Shown here in pieces: positions 53,654-64,000 of a stretch of DNA of 64,000 nt. Source of the DNA: Synechocystis sp. LKSZ1 (GTDB lineage Bacteria; Cyanobacteriota; Cyanobacteriia; Cyanobacteriales; Microcystaceae); NCBI RefSeq assembly GCF_040436315.1, contig NZ_AP031572.1, forward strand, positions 2,356,001-2,420,000, written 5' to 3'. Below the pieces are notes generated by a model. That model was not told the origin of the DNA. It saw only the letters and a program-made list of their open reading frames with translations, and ran no database searches. Position 1 is the first letter of the stretch. Each line of letters starts with the position of its first letter. The translations under genes were made by a program, and so were the position numbers.

Positions 53654-54472
53654 CTAGGCCAGAAGGAATTTTTCCAAGGCCAGGGCCACACCATCCGCTT
53701 CCACATCATCGGTAATCCAGTCAGCAACGGCCTGGACGGGTTCCGGGGCATTACCCATGGCTACGCTTAGACCGGCATAACGAAGCATTTCCAGATCATT
53801 AAAATTGTCGCCAATGGCCATCACTTGCTCCGGTTGGAGGCCCAGGTAATCTTCGGCCAGATGCTGAACCGCTAGGCCTTTATTCGCTTTGGCATGGGTG
53901 ATTTCAAAGTAAATTTCCGTCGATTGGGTCAGGTGGACGTCGTGGGTCGCATAACGCTGGTGCAGATCGGTGATCAGGGCCTGGATCAGACCCACCTGGG
54001 GGCTAATGGCCAACAGCTTAATCGTTGATTTCTCAATAATTGGTCGCAGGTCACCGACGGCATGGGGCTGGACACCGGAACGGGCCACGTAGCGCTCGGT
54101 TTCTGGGGTAATTTCGCGCACGTAGAGCTGGTCTTGGTGGTAGCAATGGACTTCTAATTTTTGCCGCAGGCCCGCTTGTTCAAAATAGTCCAAAATCTCT
54201 AGGGCCAGGGTCGTGGGCAGGGCAAACTCCCGCAATAGTTGGTCTTGTTGGGGGGCCTTTGTCCAAGCGCCATTATAGGCAATCAGGGGAAACGTGGAGG
54301 CAATGGCCTGGTGGAAAGGCAAAGCGGAATGGTACATTCTGCCGGTGGCAAGGGTGACGGCAATGCCCTTGGCTTGGACTTTGCGGATCGCATCCTTGAC
54401 CTTGGGACGAATGTGATTGGACTCGCCCGCAATGGTTCCATCAATATCTAACACCAGCAATTTAATGGCCAT
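53654..54472 (-). CDS. Cof-type HAD-IIB sugar phosphatase
   Basis: Haloacid-dehalogenase-type phosphatase. Motif I is VLDIDGTIAG at residues 6-15, motif II TLATGRMY near 43, and motif IV IGDNFNDLEMLRYAG near 225, with the C2B cap between. Cof-type enzymes dephosphorylate small sugar or nucleotide phosphates. The start at the ATG ending 54472 (MAIKLLVLDIDGTI) gives 272 residues; the frame extends further upstream to 54544 without support. Confidence 0.9.
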   Translation of the reverse strand: MAIKLLVLDIDGTIAGESNHIRPKVKDAIRKVQAKGIAVTLATGRMYHSALPFHQAIASTFPLIAYNGAWTKAPQQDQLLREFALPTTLALEILDYFEQAGLRQKLEVHCYHQDQLYVREITPETERYVARSGVQPHAVGDLRPIIEKSTIKLLAISPQVGLIQALITDLHQRYATHDVHLTQSTEIYFEITHAKANKGLAVQHLAEDYLGLQPEQVMAIGDNFNDLEMLRYAGLSVAMGNAPEPVQAVADWITDDVEADGVALALEKFLLA

Positions 54473-54650
54473 GACTCTCCCCGCCAGCACTACCCCCCTA
54501 AAGTAACGTGAGGAAAGAGTTTGGGGAAGGCCCCCTGTCGTCATAAAACCTTAAGCCTGGCCCGAGCCTTCATCACCGTGCGTCGGGCAGAGTGGGAAGC
54601 CCTACAGAACCGAGGCCTGGAACTGGAACGGGCTATTCTCTTAAGTCGTT

Positions 54651-55940
54651 TTAGGCCTTAGAGGCATAGTAATCCCGAGTGCCTTTGGCATCTAGCGCTT
54701 CTCCTAGGCGATTCAGGGCCTGGATATAGGCAGCCGTGCGGAGGGAAACCCCAAATTCCTGGGCAATCCGCCATACCGATTCTGCTTCGGCGACTAGACG
54801 GGTTTGTAGGCGCTCATTGACTTCGGCCACACTCCAGTAGAGGCCACTGCGATTCTGCACCCATTCAAAGTAACTCACCGTAACGCCCCCGGCATTGACC
54901 AAAATATCGGGGAAAACGGGAATCCCTCTGGCCGCTAAAATGGCATCCGCCTCGGAGGTGGTGGGCCCATTAGCCACCTCAAAAATATAGCGGGCTTGCA
55001 CCTGCTTGGCATTGGCTGCTGTAATTTGGTTTTCTAGGGCCGCCGGAATCAGGACATCCACCGGTAAGGCTAACAGGTCTTCGTTACTAATCTGGAGATT
55101 GTCCCCCAGGTTACACACGGTTTCATCGCAATACATCCCCGCCAGGGAACGATGCTCCCGTTTGTGCTGAATAATCTCCGGGATGTTTAGGCCCTGTTCA
55201 TTGTAAATGCCGCCCTGGGAATCACTGATAGCAAGCACCTTGTAGCCGGCCTGGTAAAGCAACTCCGCCACCACCATACCGGCATTGCCAAAACCCTGTA
55301 CTGCTAGGGTCGTATTACTGGGATACTGCTCAAACTTGGGCAGCATTGCCTGGAGGAGATAAAAGGCCCCTGTTCCTGTGGCCGTGTTACGGCCCACACT
55401 ACCCCCCATCGTCACCGGTTTGCCCGTCACCACCCCTGGGCTAATTTTGCGCTGAATAATGCTGTATTGATCCATCATCCAGCCCATGATCATCTCATTG
55501 GTGTAGACATCTGGGGCCAAAATATCAATATCTGGCCCAATGAAGTCCGCAATGGCCTCAATGTAACCCCGGCTCAACCGCTCGAGTTCGGCCTTAGTCA
55601 GGGCCTTGGGATTAAGGGTAATACCTCCCTTGGCCCCACCGAAGGGTAAGTTTAACAAGGCACACTTGAAAGTCATCCAAAAGGCCAAGGACTGTACTTC
55701 ATCCAAACTCACCTTGGGATGGTAACGAACACCGCCCTTACCTGGGCCACGGGTGTCATCGTAGCGGACACGATAACCCTGGAAAATTCGCAGGGAACCA
55801 TCATCCATCCGCACCGGAATCGAAACACTGAGGCTATTTTTCGGATACTTTAACCGTTCACCCGCATCTTCGGAAATGGCTACGTACTTTAAAGCCTTTT
55901 CTAAACGCTTACTCGCATCGGCAAATAAACTTCCAGACAT
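54651..55940 (-). CDS. gdhA: Glutamate dehydrogenase (Glu/Leu/Phe/Val family)
   Basis: A 429-residue NAD(P)-dependent dehydrogenase for glutamate and 2-oxoglutarate. N-terminal domain: GPGKGGVRYHP, CALLNLPFGGAKGGI with the substrate and catalytic lysines, and DILAPDVYTNEMIMGWMMD. Cofactor domain: LAVQGFGNAGMVVAELL, then ISDSQGGIYNEQGL and IPAALENQI. The C-terminal NAGGVTVSYFEW is standard. Its upstream region, shared with alaS, contains an NtcA-like site. Confidence 0.93.
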   Translation of the reverse strand: MSGSLFADASKRLEKALKYVAISEDAGERLKYPKNSLSVSIPVRMDDGSLRIFQGYRVRYDDTRGPGKGGVRYHPKVSLDEVQSLAFWMTFKCALLNLPFGGAKGGITLNPKALTKAELERLSRGYIEAIADFIGPDIDILAPDVYTNEMIMGWMMDQYSIIQRKISPGVVTGKPVTMGGSVGRNTATGTGAFYLLQAMLPKFEQYPSNTTLAVQGFGNAGMVVAELLYQAGYKVLAISDSQGGIYNEQGLNIPEIIQHKREHRSLAGMYCDETVCNLGDNLQISNEDLLALPVDVLIPAALENQITAANAKQVQARYIFEVANGPTTSEADAILAARGIPVFPDILVNAGGVTVSYFEWVQNRSGLYWSVAEVNERLQTRLVAEAESVWRIAQEFGVSLRTAAYIQALNRLGEALDAKGTRDYYASKA

Positions 55941-56028
55941 CGCCGTTACGCTCCTTTGCCCCAGGGCGGCTCATCCGCTTTCCGATGGCAATATTTAAGG
56001 TTTTCTATTTCCATTAGACCATTTTTTA

Positions 56029-56042
56029 GTATAAACAGCTAC
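56029..56042. promoter_or_regulatory. NtcA-like nitrogen-control site GTA-N8-TAC
   Basis: GTATAAACAGCTAC matches the cyanobacterial NtcA consensus exactly. It lies in the divergent gap between gdhA (start 55940) and alaS (start 56156), about 90 nt from the gdhA start. A glutamate-metabolism gene is a sensible target. A matching TAN3T box at the usual 22-nt spacing is weak, and a six-base match is expected about once per 4 kb by chance. Confidence 0.4.
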
Positions 56043-56155
56043 ATTTTTAGTCCTGGCCCTGATGTCTTCTTGCTCTCCCCGGCCGGAAGAAGTCCACCAG
56101 GCCCTTTAAAATGGAACGAGCCTCTCAGCGACCGTTAACTCTGTTTTTCTCGACT

Positions 56156-58786
56156 ATGACCACGCCCCCCGTCCTCAGCGGTAACGAAATTCGCCAGAAA
56201 TTTTTAACCTTTTTTGCCGAGTGCCAGCATCAAATTTTGCCTAGTGCTTCTCTCGTTCCCGAAGATCCAACCGTTCTCTTAACCATTGCCGGGATGTTGC
56301 CCTTCAAGCCCATTTTCCTCGGCCAGCAAGCGCCGGATTTCCCCCGAGCCACGACGTCCCAGAAATGTATCCGTACCAACGATATTGAAAACGTCGGTCG
56401 CACGGCTCGCCACCACACCTTTTTTGAGATGCTGGGCAATTTCAGCTTTGGTGATTATTTCAAAAAACAAGCCATTACCTGGGCCTGGGAACTTTCAACT
56501 CAAGTTTTTGGCCTGCCCGAAAATCGCTTAATCGTCAGTGTGTTTGAAGAAGATGACGAGGCCTTTGCCCTCTGGCGCGACGAGATCGGCATTGCGCCCC
56601 ACCGCATTCAACGCATGGGGGCCGATGATAATTTTTGGGTGTCGGGGCCAACGGGACCCTGTGGGCCTTGCTCGGAAATTTACTACGACTTCAAGCCAGA
56701 ACTGGGGGATGCTCACATTGATCTCGAAGACGACAGCCGCTTTATCGAATTTTATAACCTCGTCTTCATGCAGTACAACCGCGATGCCGAGGGTAATCTG
56801 AGTCCCCTACAAAAGCAAAATATTGATACCGGCATGGGCCTAGAGCGCATGGCCCAAATCCTCCAGCAAGTTCCCAACAACTACGAAACCGATTTAATTT
56901 TTCCCATTATTCAAACCGCGGCCCAGCTCGCTGGCATTGATTATGCTCAAGCAGACGAAAAAACCAAGGTTTCCCTCAAGGTGATTGGCGACCATGTTCG
57001 TTCCGTGATGCACATGATGGCTGATGGCATTACTGCCTCTAACATTGGCCGGGGCTACGTCCTCCGGCGTCTAATTCGTCGCGTGGTGCGTCATGGCCGC
57101 TTAATTGGTATTGAGGGGGAATTTACCCTGCCCGTTCTAGAAACGGCCATGCAGTTGGCCGAAGCGGTTTATCCCAATGTGCGGCAACGACAAACGGCCA
57201 TTCAGCAGGAATTACAACGGGAGGAACAGGCCTTCCTCAAGACCTTGGAACGGGGCGAAAAATTACTCGCTGAAGTCATGGGCCAGGCCCAGGGTCAAAT
57301 TTCGGGGGCAGATGCCTTTACCCTCTACGACACCTACGGCTTCCCCTTGGAATTAACCCAGGAAATTGCCGAAGAACAGGGCCTGACTGTTGACGTAGCT
57401 GGCTTTGAAGCAGAGATGAAACAACAACAGGAACGCTCTAAGGCGGCCCATGAAACCATTGATCTAACCGTCCAGGGTAGTTTAGATAAACTGGCAGAGC
57501 ATATCCATCCCACCACCTTTATCGGTTATCACCAGGCCCAGAGCGAAGCTCAAGTGGTCGGGGTTTTGGTCAACGGCAAACTAGAAGACGAGGCCGAAGC
57601 TGGCACGCTGGTGCAAATCATTCTGGATCAGACCCCCTTCTACGCCGAATCTGGGGGCCAAATTGGCGACCGGGGTTATCTCAGTGGCGATAACTTAGTC
57701 ATCCGCGTTGAAGATGTTAAAAAAGAATCGGGGATTTTTGTCCACTTTGGCCGGGTCGAACGGGGCCGAGTCTTCCAGGGCCAAACGGTAACGGCTACCA
57801 TTGACCGGGCTTGTCGGCGGCGGGCCCAGGCCAACCATACCGCCACCCACCTCCTGCAATCGGCCCTAAAAAAAGTCGTCGATGATAATATTTCCCAGGC
57901 CGGTTCCCTGGTGGACTTTAATCGACTGCGCTTTGACTTTAATTGTCCCCGGGCCATCACCAGTGCAGAACTTCAGCAGATCGAGGATTTAATCAATACC
58001 TGGATTGCCGAGACCCACGACACCCAGATCGCCGTTATGTCCATTGAAGCGGCCAAGGCCAAGGGGGCCATTGCCATGTTTGGGGAAAAGTACGGTGCGG
58101 AAGTGCGGGTGATTGATGTTCCCGGTGTTTCCATGGAACTCTGCGGTGGAACCCATGTCCGCAATACGGCGGAAATTGGCCTGTTCAAAATTGTCTCGGA
58201 AGCAGGCATTTCTGCGGGGGTGCGTCGCATCGAAGCGGTGGCCGGCCCGTCAGTACTGGCTTACCTCAATGTGCGGGAACAGGTGGTTAAAGACCTAAGT
58301 GATCGTCTCAAGGCCAAACCGGAAGAAATTCCGGAACGGATCACGGCCCTGCAACAGGAACTCAAACAAAATCAAAAAGAACTGGAACGAGTGAAACAGG
58401 AACTGGCCCTGGTGAAATCGGAGCAATTACTGAGCCAGGCTGAGGCCCTGGGAAGCTTTAAATTATTGGTTGCCGACCTGGGCAATGTTGATGCCGAATC
58501 CCTTAAAACCGCCGCCGAACGTCTTCAGCAAAAACTCGGAGAAGGGGCCGTGGTGCTGGGTTCTGTGCCGGAAGCGGATAAGGTCAGTCTGGTGGCGGCC
58601 TTTAGTCCCCAATTGGTCAAGGAGAAAAAGCTCCAGGCGGGCAAATTCATCGGCCAAATTGCCAAACTCTGCGGTGGGGGCGGTGGGGGCCGGCCCAATC
58701 TGGCCCAGGCCGGTGGCCGGAACCCCAGTCAATTACCAGAAGCGCTGAAAGTGGCCCAGCAGGAACTTCGTCAGGCCCTGCAATAG
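56156..58786 (+). CDS. alaS: Alanyl-tRNA synthetase
   Basis: Class II synthetase, 876 residues from the ATG at 56156, equal to the usual length; an upstream in-frame start at 56111 would add 15. The catalytic domain has [44 protein letters not shown] and [14 protein letters not shown]. The editing domain has the zinc-type motif [12 protein letters not shown] and ELCGGTHV. A coiled region and the C-Ala domain ([15 protein letters not shown]) close it. Convergent with the ABC ATPase gene (19 nt). Confidence 0.96.
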   Translation: MTTPPVLSGNEIRQKFLTFFAECQHQILPSASLVPEDPTVLLTIAGMLPFKPIFLGQQAPDFPRATTSQKCIRTNDIENVGRTARHHTFFEMLGNFSFGDYFKKQAITWAWELSTQVFGLPENRLIVSVFEEDDEAFALWRDEIGIAPHRIQRMGADDNFWVSGPTGPCGPCSEIYYDFKPELGDAHIDLEDDSRFIEFYNLVFMQYNRDAEGNLSPLQKQNIDTGMGLERMAQILQQVPNNYETDLIFPIIQTAAQLAGIDYAQADEKTKVSLKVIGDHVRSVMHMMADGITASNIGRGYVLRRLIRRVVRHGRLIGIEGEFTLPVLETAMQLAEAVYPNVRQRQTAIQQELQREEQAFLKTLERGEKLLAEVMGQAQGQISGADAFTLYDTYGFPLELTQEIAEEQGLTVDVAGFEAEMKQQQERSKAAHETIDLTVQGSLDKLAEHIHPTTFIGYHQAQSEAQVVGVLVNGKLEDEAEAGTLVQIILDQTPFYAESGGQIGDRGYLSGDNLVIRVEDVKKESGIFVHFGRVERGRVFQGQTVTATIDRACRRRAQANHTATHLLQSALKKVVDDNISQAGSLVDFNRLRFDFNCPRAITSAELQQIEDLINTWIAETHDTQIAVMSIEAAKAKGAIAMFGEKYGAEVRVIDVPGVSMELCGGTHVRNTAEIGLFKIVSEAGISAGVRRIEAVAGPSVLAYLNVREQVVKDLSDRLKAKPEEIPERITALQQELKQNQKELERVKQELALVKSEQLLSQAEALGSFKLLVADLGNVDAESLKTAAERLQQKLGEGAVVLGSVPEADKVSLVAAFSPQLVKEKKLQAGKFIGQIAKLCGGGGGGRPNLAQAGGRNPSQLPEALKVAQQELRQALQ

Positions 58787-58805
58787 TCAAAACCCGGCCC
58801 TTGGC

Positions 58806-60632
58806 TCAGACAACGGGGTCGGGGAATTGGGGAATAGACGCAATCAGCTTCTGGGTGTAAGCACTCTGGGGGGCCGTGATGATGTCCTGGGCCGGGGCAA
58901 TGGCCTCGGCTAATTGGCCTCGATTCATGACCATAATGCGGTCGCTCATAAACCGCACCACACTCAAGTCGTGGGAAATAAAAATGTAGGTGAGTTGCCG
59001 CTCCCGCTGGAGGTCTTTGAGGAGGTTGAGCACCTGGGCCTGTACCGAAACATCTAGGGCCGACACTGATTCATCACAAATAATGAAACGAGGATTCAGG
59101 GCCAGGGCCCGAGCAATGCAAACCCGTTGACGTTGGCCCCCCGATAGTTCGTGGGGATAGCGATGGAACCAAGCGGGGTCGAGGCCCACCCGTTCCAATA
59201 GCTCTGCCACCCGCTGACGTTGTTGTTTTGGTCCACCAACCTGATGGATCTGCATCGGTTCCTGGATGGCCTGGCCAATGCTCAGACGCGGATTCAGGGA
59301 ACTGTAGGGATTTTGAAAAATAATTTGCATCTCTCGACGCAGGTGACGCAAGCGAGCCGAACGCCGGGCCAGGGCCGTTAATTCCTGTTGGTCAAACCAA
59401 ATGCGGCCGGAGCGGGGCGTAATCAAGCGCAAAAGGGTTCTCGCTAGGGTTGATTTACCGCACCCCGATTCCCCCACCAAGCCAAGAGTTTCTCCTGGAT
59501 AGACCTGAAAGGAAATCTGGTCTAGGGCCTTAAATTTGCGGGACTGCCCCCCTAGTCTGGCCCGGCCAAATTCCACCGTCAGGGCCTCGACTTGGAGCAA
59601 GGGCGGTTGGGCCATTAGGCCCTGGAGTCGGGTTTGTTCAGCTTCGGGGGTAACTAGAATGGAGGCCGGGGGCTCTGCTGGGCTTCCTAAAAAATCTGCC
59701 ACCGTGGGTAGTTGGGCCAATTGGGGTTGCAGACGGGGACGACAGGCCAAAAGGCCTTGACTGTAGGGATGCTGGGGATGGTGGAGAATCTGGTCTTTTT
59801 CCCCCTGCTCTACGATCTGGCCCTGGTACATGACGGCAACCTGGTCAGCAATTTCGTTGATCACCCCCAGGTCATGGGAAATAAAGACCAAGGACATGTC
59901 TCGATGGGTTTTACACAGATCCCGTAGTAGGCGTAAAATCTCGGCCTGAACCGTCACATCCAGGGCCGTGGTGGGTTCATCAGCAATCAGCAGGGTCGGA
60001 TTACTGGCAATGGCCATGGCGATCATCACCCGCTGGAGTTGGCCCCCGGATAATTCGTGGGGATAGCGCTTCAAAAGGGCCAGCTTGCGTTGGCGAATAT
60101 AACGCTTGAGCTTAATCAGGACGGAACCGGCATCGTGGGGCCCCAGGGCCAAAAATTCCGCTTCCAGGGCCTCGTCTCTAGGCAATACCTGGACTTCCTG
60201 TAGGAGGGCCATAGCCTGGTTTTGGGCCTGCTCAGCCGTTACTTGTTGGTGCAGACGAATGGCTTCAATAATTTGAAAACCAATGCTATAGACCGGATTG
60301 AGGGAACTCATCGGCTCTTGGAAAATCATGGCCATTTGGCCGCCGCGATAGCGTCTTCGCTCGGCTTCCGCTAGGGTGACAAGGTTGACGGTCGGCCGGT
60401 CGGCCTTGCCCGCAAACCAAATCTCACTGGTGGGTAGCACTCGGCCAGGAGCCGGGACCAAGCCCATCAGGGCCAGGGCCGTCACGGATTTGCCGGAACC
60501 CGATTCCCCCACTAAACCCAGTACCTGGCCCCTTTGTAGCTGAAAATCAATGCCCTTGACCGCCGCTAACCGCTGGCCGGGGGGGCCAAATTCCACCTGT
60601 AAGTGACGCACCTCTAGAATTAAGTCAGCCAT
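58806..60632 (-). CDS. Duplicated ABC transporter ATPase (dipeptide/oligopeptide type)
   Basis: A 608-residue fusion of two ATP-binding domains, like GsiA or YejF, which energises peptide, glutathione or nickel uptake. Domain 1: Walker [13 protein letters not shown], signature [14 protein letters not shown], Walker [14 protein letters not shown], and an oligopeptide-type extension ([16 protein letters not shown]). Domain 2: [39 protein letters not shown]. The permease and binding-protein genes are not here. An unusual serine stands at the catalytic-glutamate-plus-one position (DES) of domain 2. It lies 22 nt downstream of the RDD gene. Confidence 0.92.
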   Translation of the reverse strand: MADLILEVRHLQVEFGPPGQRLAAVKGIDFQLQRGQVLGLVGESGSGKSVTALALMGLVPAPGRVLPTSEIWFAGKADRPTVNLVTLAEAERRRYRGGQMAMIFQEPMSSLNPVYSIGFQIIEAIRLHQQVTAEQAQNQAMALLQEVQVLPRDEALEAEFLALGPHDAGSVLIKLKRYIRQRKLALLKRYPHELSGGQLQRVMIAMAIASNPTLLIADEPTTALDVTVQAEILRLLRDLCKTHRDMSLVFISHDLGVINEIADQVAVMYQGQIVEQGEKDQILHHPQHPYSQGLLACRPRLQPQLAQLPTVADFLGSPAEPPASILVTPEAEQTRLQGLMAQPPLLQVEALTVEFGRARLGGQSRKFKALDQISFQVYPGETLGLVGESGCGKSTLARTLLRLITPRSGRIWFDQQELTALARRSARLRHLRREMQIIFQNPYSSLNPRLSIGQAIQEPMQIHQVGGPKQQRQRVAELLERVGLDPAWFHRYPHELSGGQRQRVCIARALALNPRFIICDESVSALDVSVQAQVLNLLKDLQRERQLTYIFISHDLSVVRFMSDRIMVMNRGQLAEAIAPAQDIITAPQSAYTQKLIASIPQFPDPVV

Positions 60633-60654
60633 CGCGGTTTAGGACAAAAGAATC

Positions 60655-61506
60655 TCAAAATTGTAGCGGATCTTCTGGACTCTCCAGCGCTGGAGGGGGA
60701 GGAGACGCGAGACGCGGTTCCGGAGTGGGCAGGTCTTCGTAGGCCAAATAAACGGCCTCTAGAAACAGATCTGGCGCTAAATCCGGGGAAAATTGACTAA
60801 ATTGGATAATTTCCTGCACCTGGGTCTGGAGTTTCTGACTAATATTCTGGCGGGCTGTTGCCAGCATTTCTCGGCGATTAAGCAAGTACTGACGCACAAT
60901 GGCCAATTGTTCAGGGGATAACTGCCCCAGGTTACTGTGAATCTGCAAGCGTTGGGCCAGGGGTCGGGCCCGTTCTAGGGTTGCGAGTAATTTGGGGGAT
61001 TGCTGACGGCGAGGAACAGTAGTTTCCTCAATCACCAAGGTTCCCGCCAGCCAATCACCAATGCGTTTTTCTTGACGACTAAAAATAATAAAAAACATGC
61101 CGATGTAGAGCAGGTCATCAATGGGCCGCAGGAGGGCCCGCAGGGTAGCTTGGGCCAGGCCGATGGGACGGCCATCATCCCGAATGACTCGAATTTTCAC
61201 CCAGCGCTTACCGGGGGTTTGGCCCTGCCAAAGGGTTTCAAAACAGACGAAATAGCCGACGTAGAGGGCAAACAGGAGGAGTAATTGGATGGCAAACAAC
61301 CACAATTCCCAGCCGGCAATGCCACTGAACCAATCCTCTAGAGCAAAAAAACAAATCAACCAGACCAGCATCAGGGCAATGATCATGACCCCAAGAAAGA
61401 GGTAATCGAGGAGCAGGGCATAGAGTCGATTGCCAATACCCGCCAGGCGAAAATCTAGTTCCACACTTTCCGGGGTTTGCAGGGTGTAACGATTAAAAAG
61501 AGCCAT
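60655..61506 (-). CDS. RDD family membrane protein
   Basis: A 283-residue protein with the RDD domain: RLAGIGNRLYALLLDYLFLG (with arginine and aspartate in the first helix), a second pair of helices, and TPGKRWVKIRVIRDDGRPIG. Two to three more helices follow up to residue 155. The last 110 residues form a soluble helical, proline-ended tail. RDD proteins are often linked to ion antiport; function here is unknown. It is 2 nt after the 503-residue gene and forms an operon with it. Confidence 0.85.
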   Translation of the reverse strand: MALFNRYTLQTPESVELDFRLAGIGNRLYALLLDYLFLGVMIIALMLVWLICFFALEDWFSGIAGWELWLFAIQLLLLFALYVGYFVCFETLWQGQTPGKRWVKIRVIRDDGRPIGLAQATLRALLRPIDDLLYIGMFFIIFSRQEKRIGDWLAGTLVIEETTVPRRQQSPKLLATLERARPLAQRLQIHSNLGQLSPEQLAIVRQYLLNRREMLATARQNISQKLQTQVQEIIQFSQFSPDLAPDLFLEAVYLAYEDLPTPEPRLASPPPPALESPEDPLQF

Positions 61507-61508
61507 GG

Positions 61509-63020
61509 CTAACGGGCCTGTTTAAGGGTGCGCGTTTCTTCTAGAATACGCTCAATGTCTGTTTCCGAAAGCTTTTGGATATAGTTGAGCTTGAATTCTT
61601 CTAGGAATTCCACCAAGAGCTGCTCTATTTTTTCGAGGTTATGGGCCGCCTGGAGTTCTCGGTTTAGGCTTTGGTTAAAGGTGGTGCCAATTTGAGCCAA
61701 GAGTTGCTCCGCTTGGGGGTCTTCCTGCAGGAGGCCCTGGAGAGCCAAGATAAGCTGCTGATAAATATTATTGACCAGTTGGCCAAGGACTTGGGTCTGT
61801 ATTTCTCTCATACCGGGCCAATGCTGAAGGGTCTTGTAGGTCGGGATTTGTTGGCAAGCTTGCTGGAGATTATAGACCAGCCAAGTTTCCACATCTGGGG
61901 TTAAACTCGGTAGAACTTTTTCCACCATCATCGTCCCCAAAATACGGCTGATGTCAACGATTTCATTGCGATTATTGAGGTCAATGTAGGCCCTGGTTCC
62001 CTCTTGCCATAGCCATTGTCGCAACTGGCCCTGTTGAATCAGTTGCTGAATCTGACTAATCAATCGGATGATGATCACTTCAGTCATTTCTTCGGCAATA
62101 ATGGCCACGAATCCCTGCACCGCTTGACCGCGAATTTGGGCTAAGTTAATCAGTCTGGCCTGATCTAGTCGAATCAGTAAAGGAATAATCCGTAACCAGC
62201 GGAATACGGGTAATAGCAAGAAAACATCGTACCAACGCCACAGCATGGCATCCCACCAGCTCACCCCTCGATAGCGTTGACTGATCAGACGAGTCCGCAC
62301 CAGAAAATCGACTAGGAAAATGACGAAAAAAGGAAAATCTAGGAGGGGAAAATTATCCACAGGTTGGCCATTTTCACCAATAGCCCGAAAGTAATTACTG
62401 GCGATTAACGGACGAATTTGTTCATCAAAAAACTTCAATTCCTGGCGAGACCCCTTTTCCAGCAAATAGGCCTTGCTCCAAAACCGCTCAAAGGCCTGCG
62501 TTGCAGAAGCATCCTTGGTGCCGAAAACATGGAGACGCATCTTATTCTTAATCCGTTCTAGGGTTCCCGTTTTATTCGCAACCTGGAAGGGATTTTCAGC
62601 AATCATTTGTTGGCTTTGCTCCCGGAGTTGGGCCAGGATGGTGTCGATCTCCGTCTGGGGCCGGGCCGGATTTCCCTCTAGGGCCCGTTGGTCAATTTCA
62701 GCGGTGAGCTGATCCACTAAGGCCAAATAGGCTTCGGTACTGCGGTAGGGTTCAATGCCTTTGACCCAGTCGTAGGCGGGGGCCACGGAAATGGGCAGGA
62801 TGCGGAGAGGTGGATTGGGGATCTCCTTTTCCCAAGGGCCAATTTTGAAGGTAATTTGGACGCGGCCCTGGAGCCAAAAATCCCGCAGAGGAATGTAGCT
62901 TAGGTCAAATAAAACTAACAAATAGTTGACCAACACCAGCAGGGCCAGGCCCCGTTCAAACCAGAGGGGAACGGCAAGGCGCGTGGGCTGACGAGGAGAG
63001 ACAGAGGGCTTATTGACCAT
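61509..63020 (-). CDS. Large membrane protein of unknown function, cyanobacterial type
   Basis: A 503-residue protein I do not recognise. A hydrophobic helix at about 25-48 is followed by a 170-residue extracytoplasmic region, then helices at about 228-250 and 268-285. The segment VFRWLRIIPLLIRLDQARL has arginines every three to four positions, as in voltage-sensor S4 helices, but the resemblance is weak. After residue 290 it is helical and rich in Gln, Leu and Glu and probably cytoplasmic. It is co-transcribed with the RDD gene, 2 nt away, so they may work as a pair. Confidence 0.65.
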   Translation of the reverse strand: MVNKPSVSPRQPTRLAVPLWFERGLALLVLVNYLLVLFDLSYIPLRDFWLQGRVQITFKIGPWEKEIPNPPLRILPISVAPAYDWVKGIEPYRSTEAYLALVDQLTAEIDQRALEGNPARPQTEIDTILAQLREQSQQMIAENPFQVANKTGTLERIKNKMRLHVFGTKDASATQAFERFWSKAYLLEKGSRQELKFFDEQIRPLIASNYFRAIGENGQPVDNFPLLDFPFFVIFLVDFLVRTRLISQRYRGVSWWDAMLWRWYDVFLLLPVFRWLRIIPLLIRLDQARLINLAQIRGQAVQGFVAIIAEEMTEVIIIRLISQIQQLIQQGQLRQWLWQEGTRAYIDLNNRNEIVDISRILGTMMVEKVLPSLTPDVETWLVYNLQQACQQIPTYKTLQHWPGMREIQTQVLGQLVNNIYQQLILALQGLLQEDPQAEQLLAQIGTTFNQSLNRELQAAHNLEKIEQLLVEFLEEFKLNYIQKLSETDIERILEETRTLKQAR

Positions 63021-63182
63021 GGGCTGGAAGCGGTCCGACGGATCCTAGATATCTGGCTACGTCACCATTTTAGGCGGGTTACGGAGGGAATTTTTCTAGG
63101 ACAAACCAGGAACTCGCTAACGGAAAATATTGACTTTGCGCAAAAGCCAATGCCCGATAAGATAGAGTAACTCTTTTTGCAA

Positions 63183-63920
63183 ATGCCTTCAGTACCCGTG
63201 GAAGTTTTCGTTTACCATACGCCGGAATTAACCCCAGCCGATACTTTACCCGACTGTGCGGTTGTGATTGACGTTCTACGGGCCACCAGCACCATTGCCA
63301 CTGCCCTCAAGGTGGGAACCTGCGCCGTACAAACGTTTAGCTCCTTAACCGACCTCGTTAATGCGAGTCAGCAATGGCCAGCCTCCCAACGCTTGCTAGC
63401 GGGAGAACGGGGCGGGGCCAAAGTGGAAGGCTACGACTTGGGTAATTCTCCCCTGGATTGCACACCGGAATTAATGGCGGGGAAAAGGCTTTTCTTAAGT
63501 ACAACCAATGGCACCAGGGCCCTGCAACGGGTAACAGAGGCTAAAACCGTCCTGGCCGGTGCGCTAATTAACCGTCAAGCCATTGTTAACTATCTCCTCG
63601 ATCACCAACCCCAAACCCTGTGGCTCTTAGGTTCCGGCTGGGAGGGGGGCTACTCCCTCGAAGATACGGTTTGTGCAGGGGCCATTGCCAGCCTATTAAC
63701 CCAGACCGCTAGCTATCAAGTGGGTAATGATGAGGTGATTGCCGCCATTGCCCTGTACCAGCAGTGGCAAGACCGTCTGGGGGAACTTCTGCAACAGGCC
63801 AGCCATGGCCAACGCCTGCTCCGCCTCGGTTGTAACCAAGACCTCCACTACTGTGCCAGCCTGGATATCTTGGATATTGTCCCGATGCAGATGGGCCCTG
63901 GCTTGATGATGACGTTTTAG
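63183..63920 (+). CDS. comB: 2-phosphosulfolactate phosphatase
   Basis: Mg2+-dependent phosphatase first known from coenzyme M synthesis, conserved in many cyanobacteria where its role is unclear. The 245-residue protein has the family [30 protein letters not shown] and [13 protein letters not shown], plus [23 protein letters not shown] start at ATG 63183; a TTG two codons upstream is the alternative. The 80 bases after it to the window end hold nothing I can identify. Confidence 0.92.
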   Translation: MPSVPVEVFVYHTPELTPADTLPDCAVVIDVLRATSTIATALKVGTCAVQTFSSLTDLVNASQQWPASQRLLAGERGGAKVEGYDLGNSPLDCTPELMAGKRLFLSTTNGTRALQRVTEAKTVLAGALINRQAIVNYLLDHQPQTLWLLGSGWEGGYSLEDTVCAGAIASLLTQTASYQVGNDEVIAAIALYQQWQDRLGELLQQASHGQRLLRLGCNQDLHYCASLDILDIVPMQMGPGLMMTF

Positions 63921-64000
63921 AAGCGGTTTTGAAGGTTTTATTTTGCGCCTAAATCCCTTCACCAGGGAGATGTCCTCGTTGCTCAGGGGAGTGTAACGGC

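Noticed and set aside
54512-54661. Protein-like plus-strand stretch (RAEWEALQNRGLELERAILL) between gdhA and the HAD gene
   Set aside because: No ATG or ribosome-binding site and it overlaps the gdhA 3' end; it could be a relic but cannot be supported.
63921-64000. Start of another gene at the right edge
   Set aside because: One frame is open (DVLVAQGSVT) but there is no start codon or binding site in 80 bases, so nothing can be called.
1-64000. CRISPR arrays, insertion sequences with transposase, rRNA or tRNA genes, prophage
   Set aside because: I saw no regularly spaced short repeats outside coding sequence, no transposase or integrase and no structural RNA gene.

Overview
The window is chromosomal DNA from a cyanobacterium. 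The lineage markers are ndhS (ferredoxin-docking subunit of photosynthetic NDH-1), the catalytic subunit of ferredoxin:thioredoxin reductase, an AroH-type chorismate mutase, a two-domain pyruvate kinase, comB, cobS, a PhrA-type photolyase and several proteins of cyanobacterial type with no known function. Base composition looks moderate in GC. I saw only one copy of the HIP1 octamer GCGATCGC (about 46563), so this is not a HIP1-rich strain. I cannot name the species.

Layout. 1-9126: 3' part of a giant calcium-binding-type surface or exported protein with five near-identical 363-bp Calx-beta repeats. 9271-14495: aroH, an unknown helical protein beside a WecG/TagA glycosyltransferase, then on the minus strand a hexapeptide acetyltransferase, a two-domain small-molecule kinase and a DUF697/SHOCT protein. 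14684-17930: a LarA-like protein with a long extra C-terminal domain, followed closely by an AEC transporter. 17940-21506 (minus): thrB, an orphan parA, ruvA and a PBP4-type peptidase in a tight array. 21713-23556: PIN-TRAM protein and pirin. 23557-25992: AT-rich island holding one AAA-ATPase/TOPRIM-like gene, flanked by a structured element and gene debris. 25993-34365: mnmA, psiE-like gene, pyruvate kinase, DUF4346 protein, aldehyde dehydrogenase, copper amine oxidase, cobS. 35009-37586 (minus): an uncharacterised MotA/ExbB-like channel gene with two paralogous ExbD-like genes. 37723-43524: toxin-antitoxin pair, rtcB, alr, ndhS, mazG, DUF2252. 43638-51092: two-component system, a 1387-residue choice-of-anchor/RTX protein, a small acidic exported protein and a PepSY-like membrane protein. 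51114-64000: photolyase, ftrB-DUF309, HAD phosphatase, gdhA, alaS, a duplicated ABC ATPase, an RDD protein, a large membrane protein of unknown function, and comB.

How the genes work together. Most of the window is housekeeping. The strongest candidates for undescribed biology are (i) the MotA/ExbB plus double-ExbD cluster, where the two ExbD paralogues differ at the usual membrane aspartate (Asp in one, Ser in the other); (ii) the sensor locus at 43.6-51.1 kb, where a giant exported-protein gene lies between two copies of one ~135-bp segment (histidine-kinase tail, spacer and start of the next gene), showing it was inserted into an older kinase-small acidic protein-PepSY operon; (iii) the LarA-like fusion with its linked transporter; (iv) the AT-rich ATPase/TOPRIM island, a likely one-gene defence element. 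Copper amine oxidase and aldehyde dehydrogenase sit side by side and could form a short amine-to-acid route.
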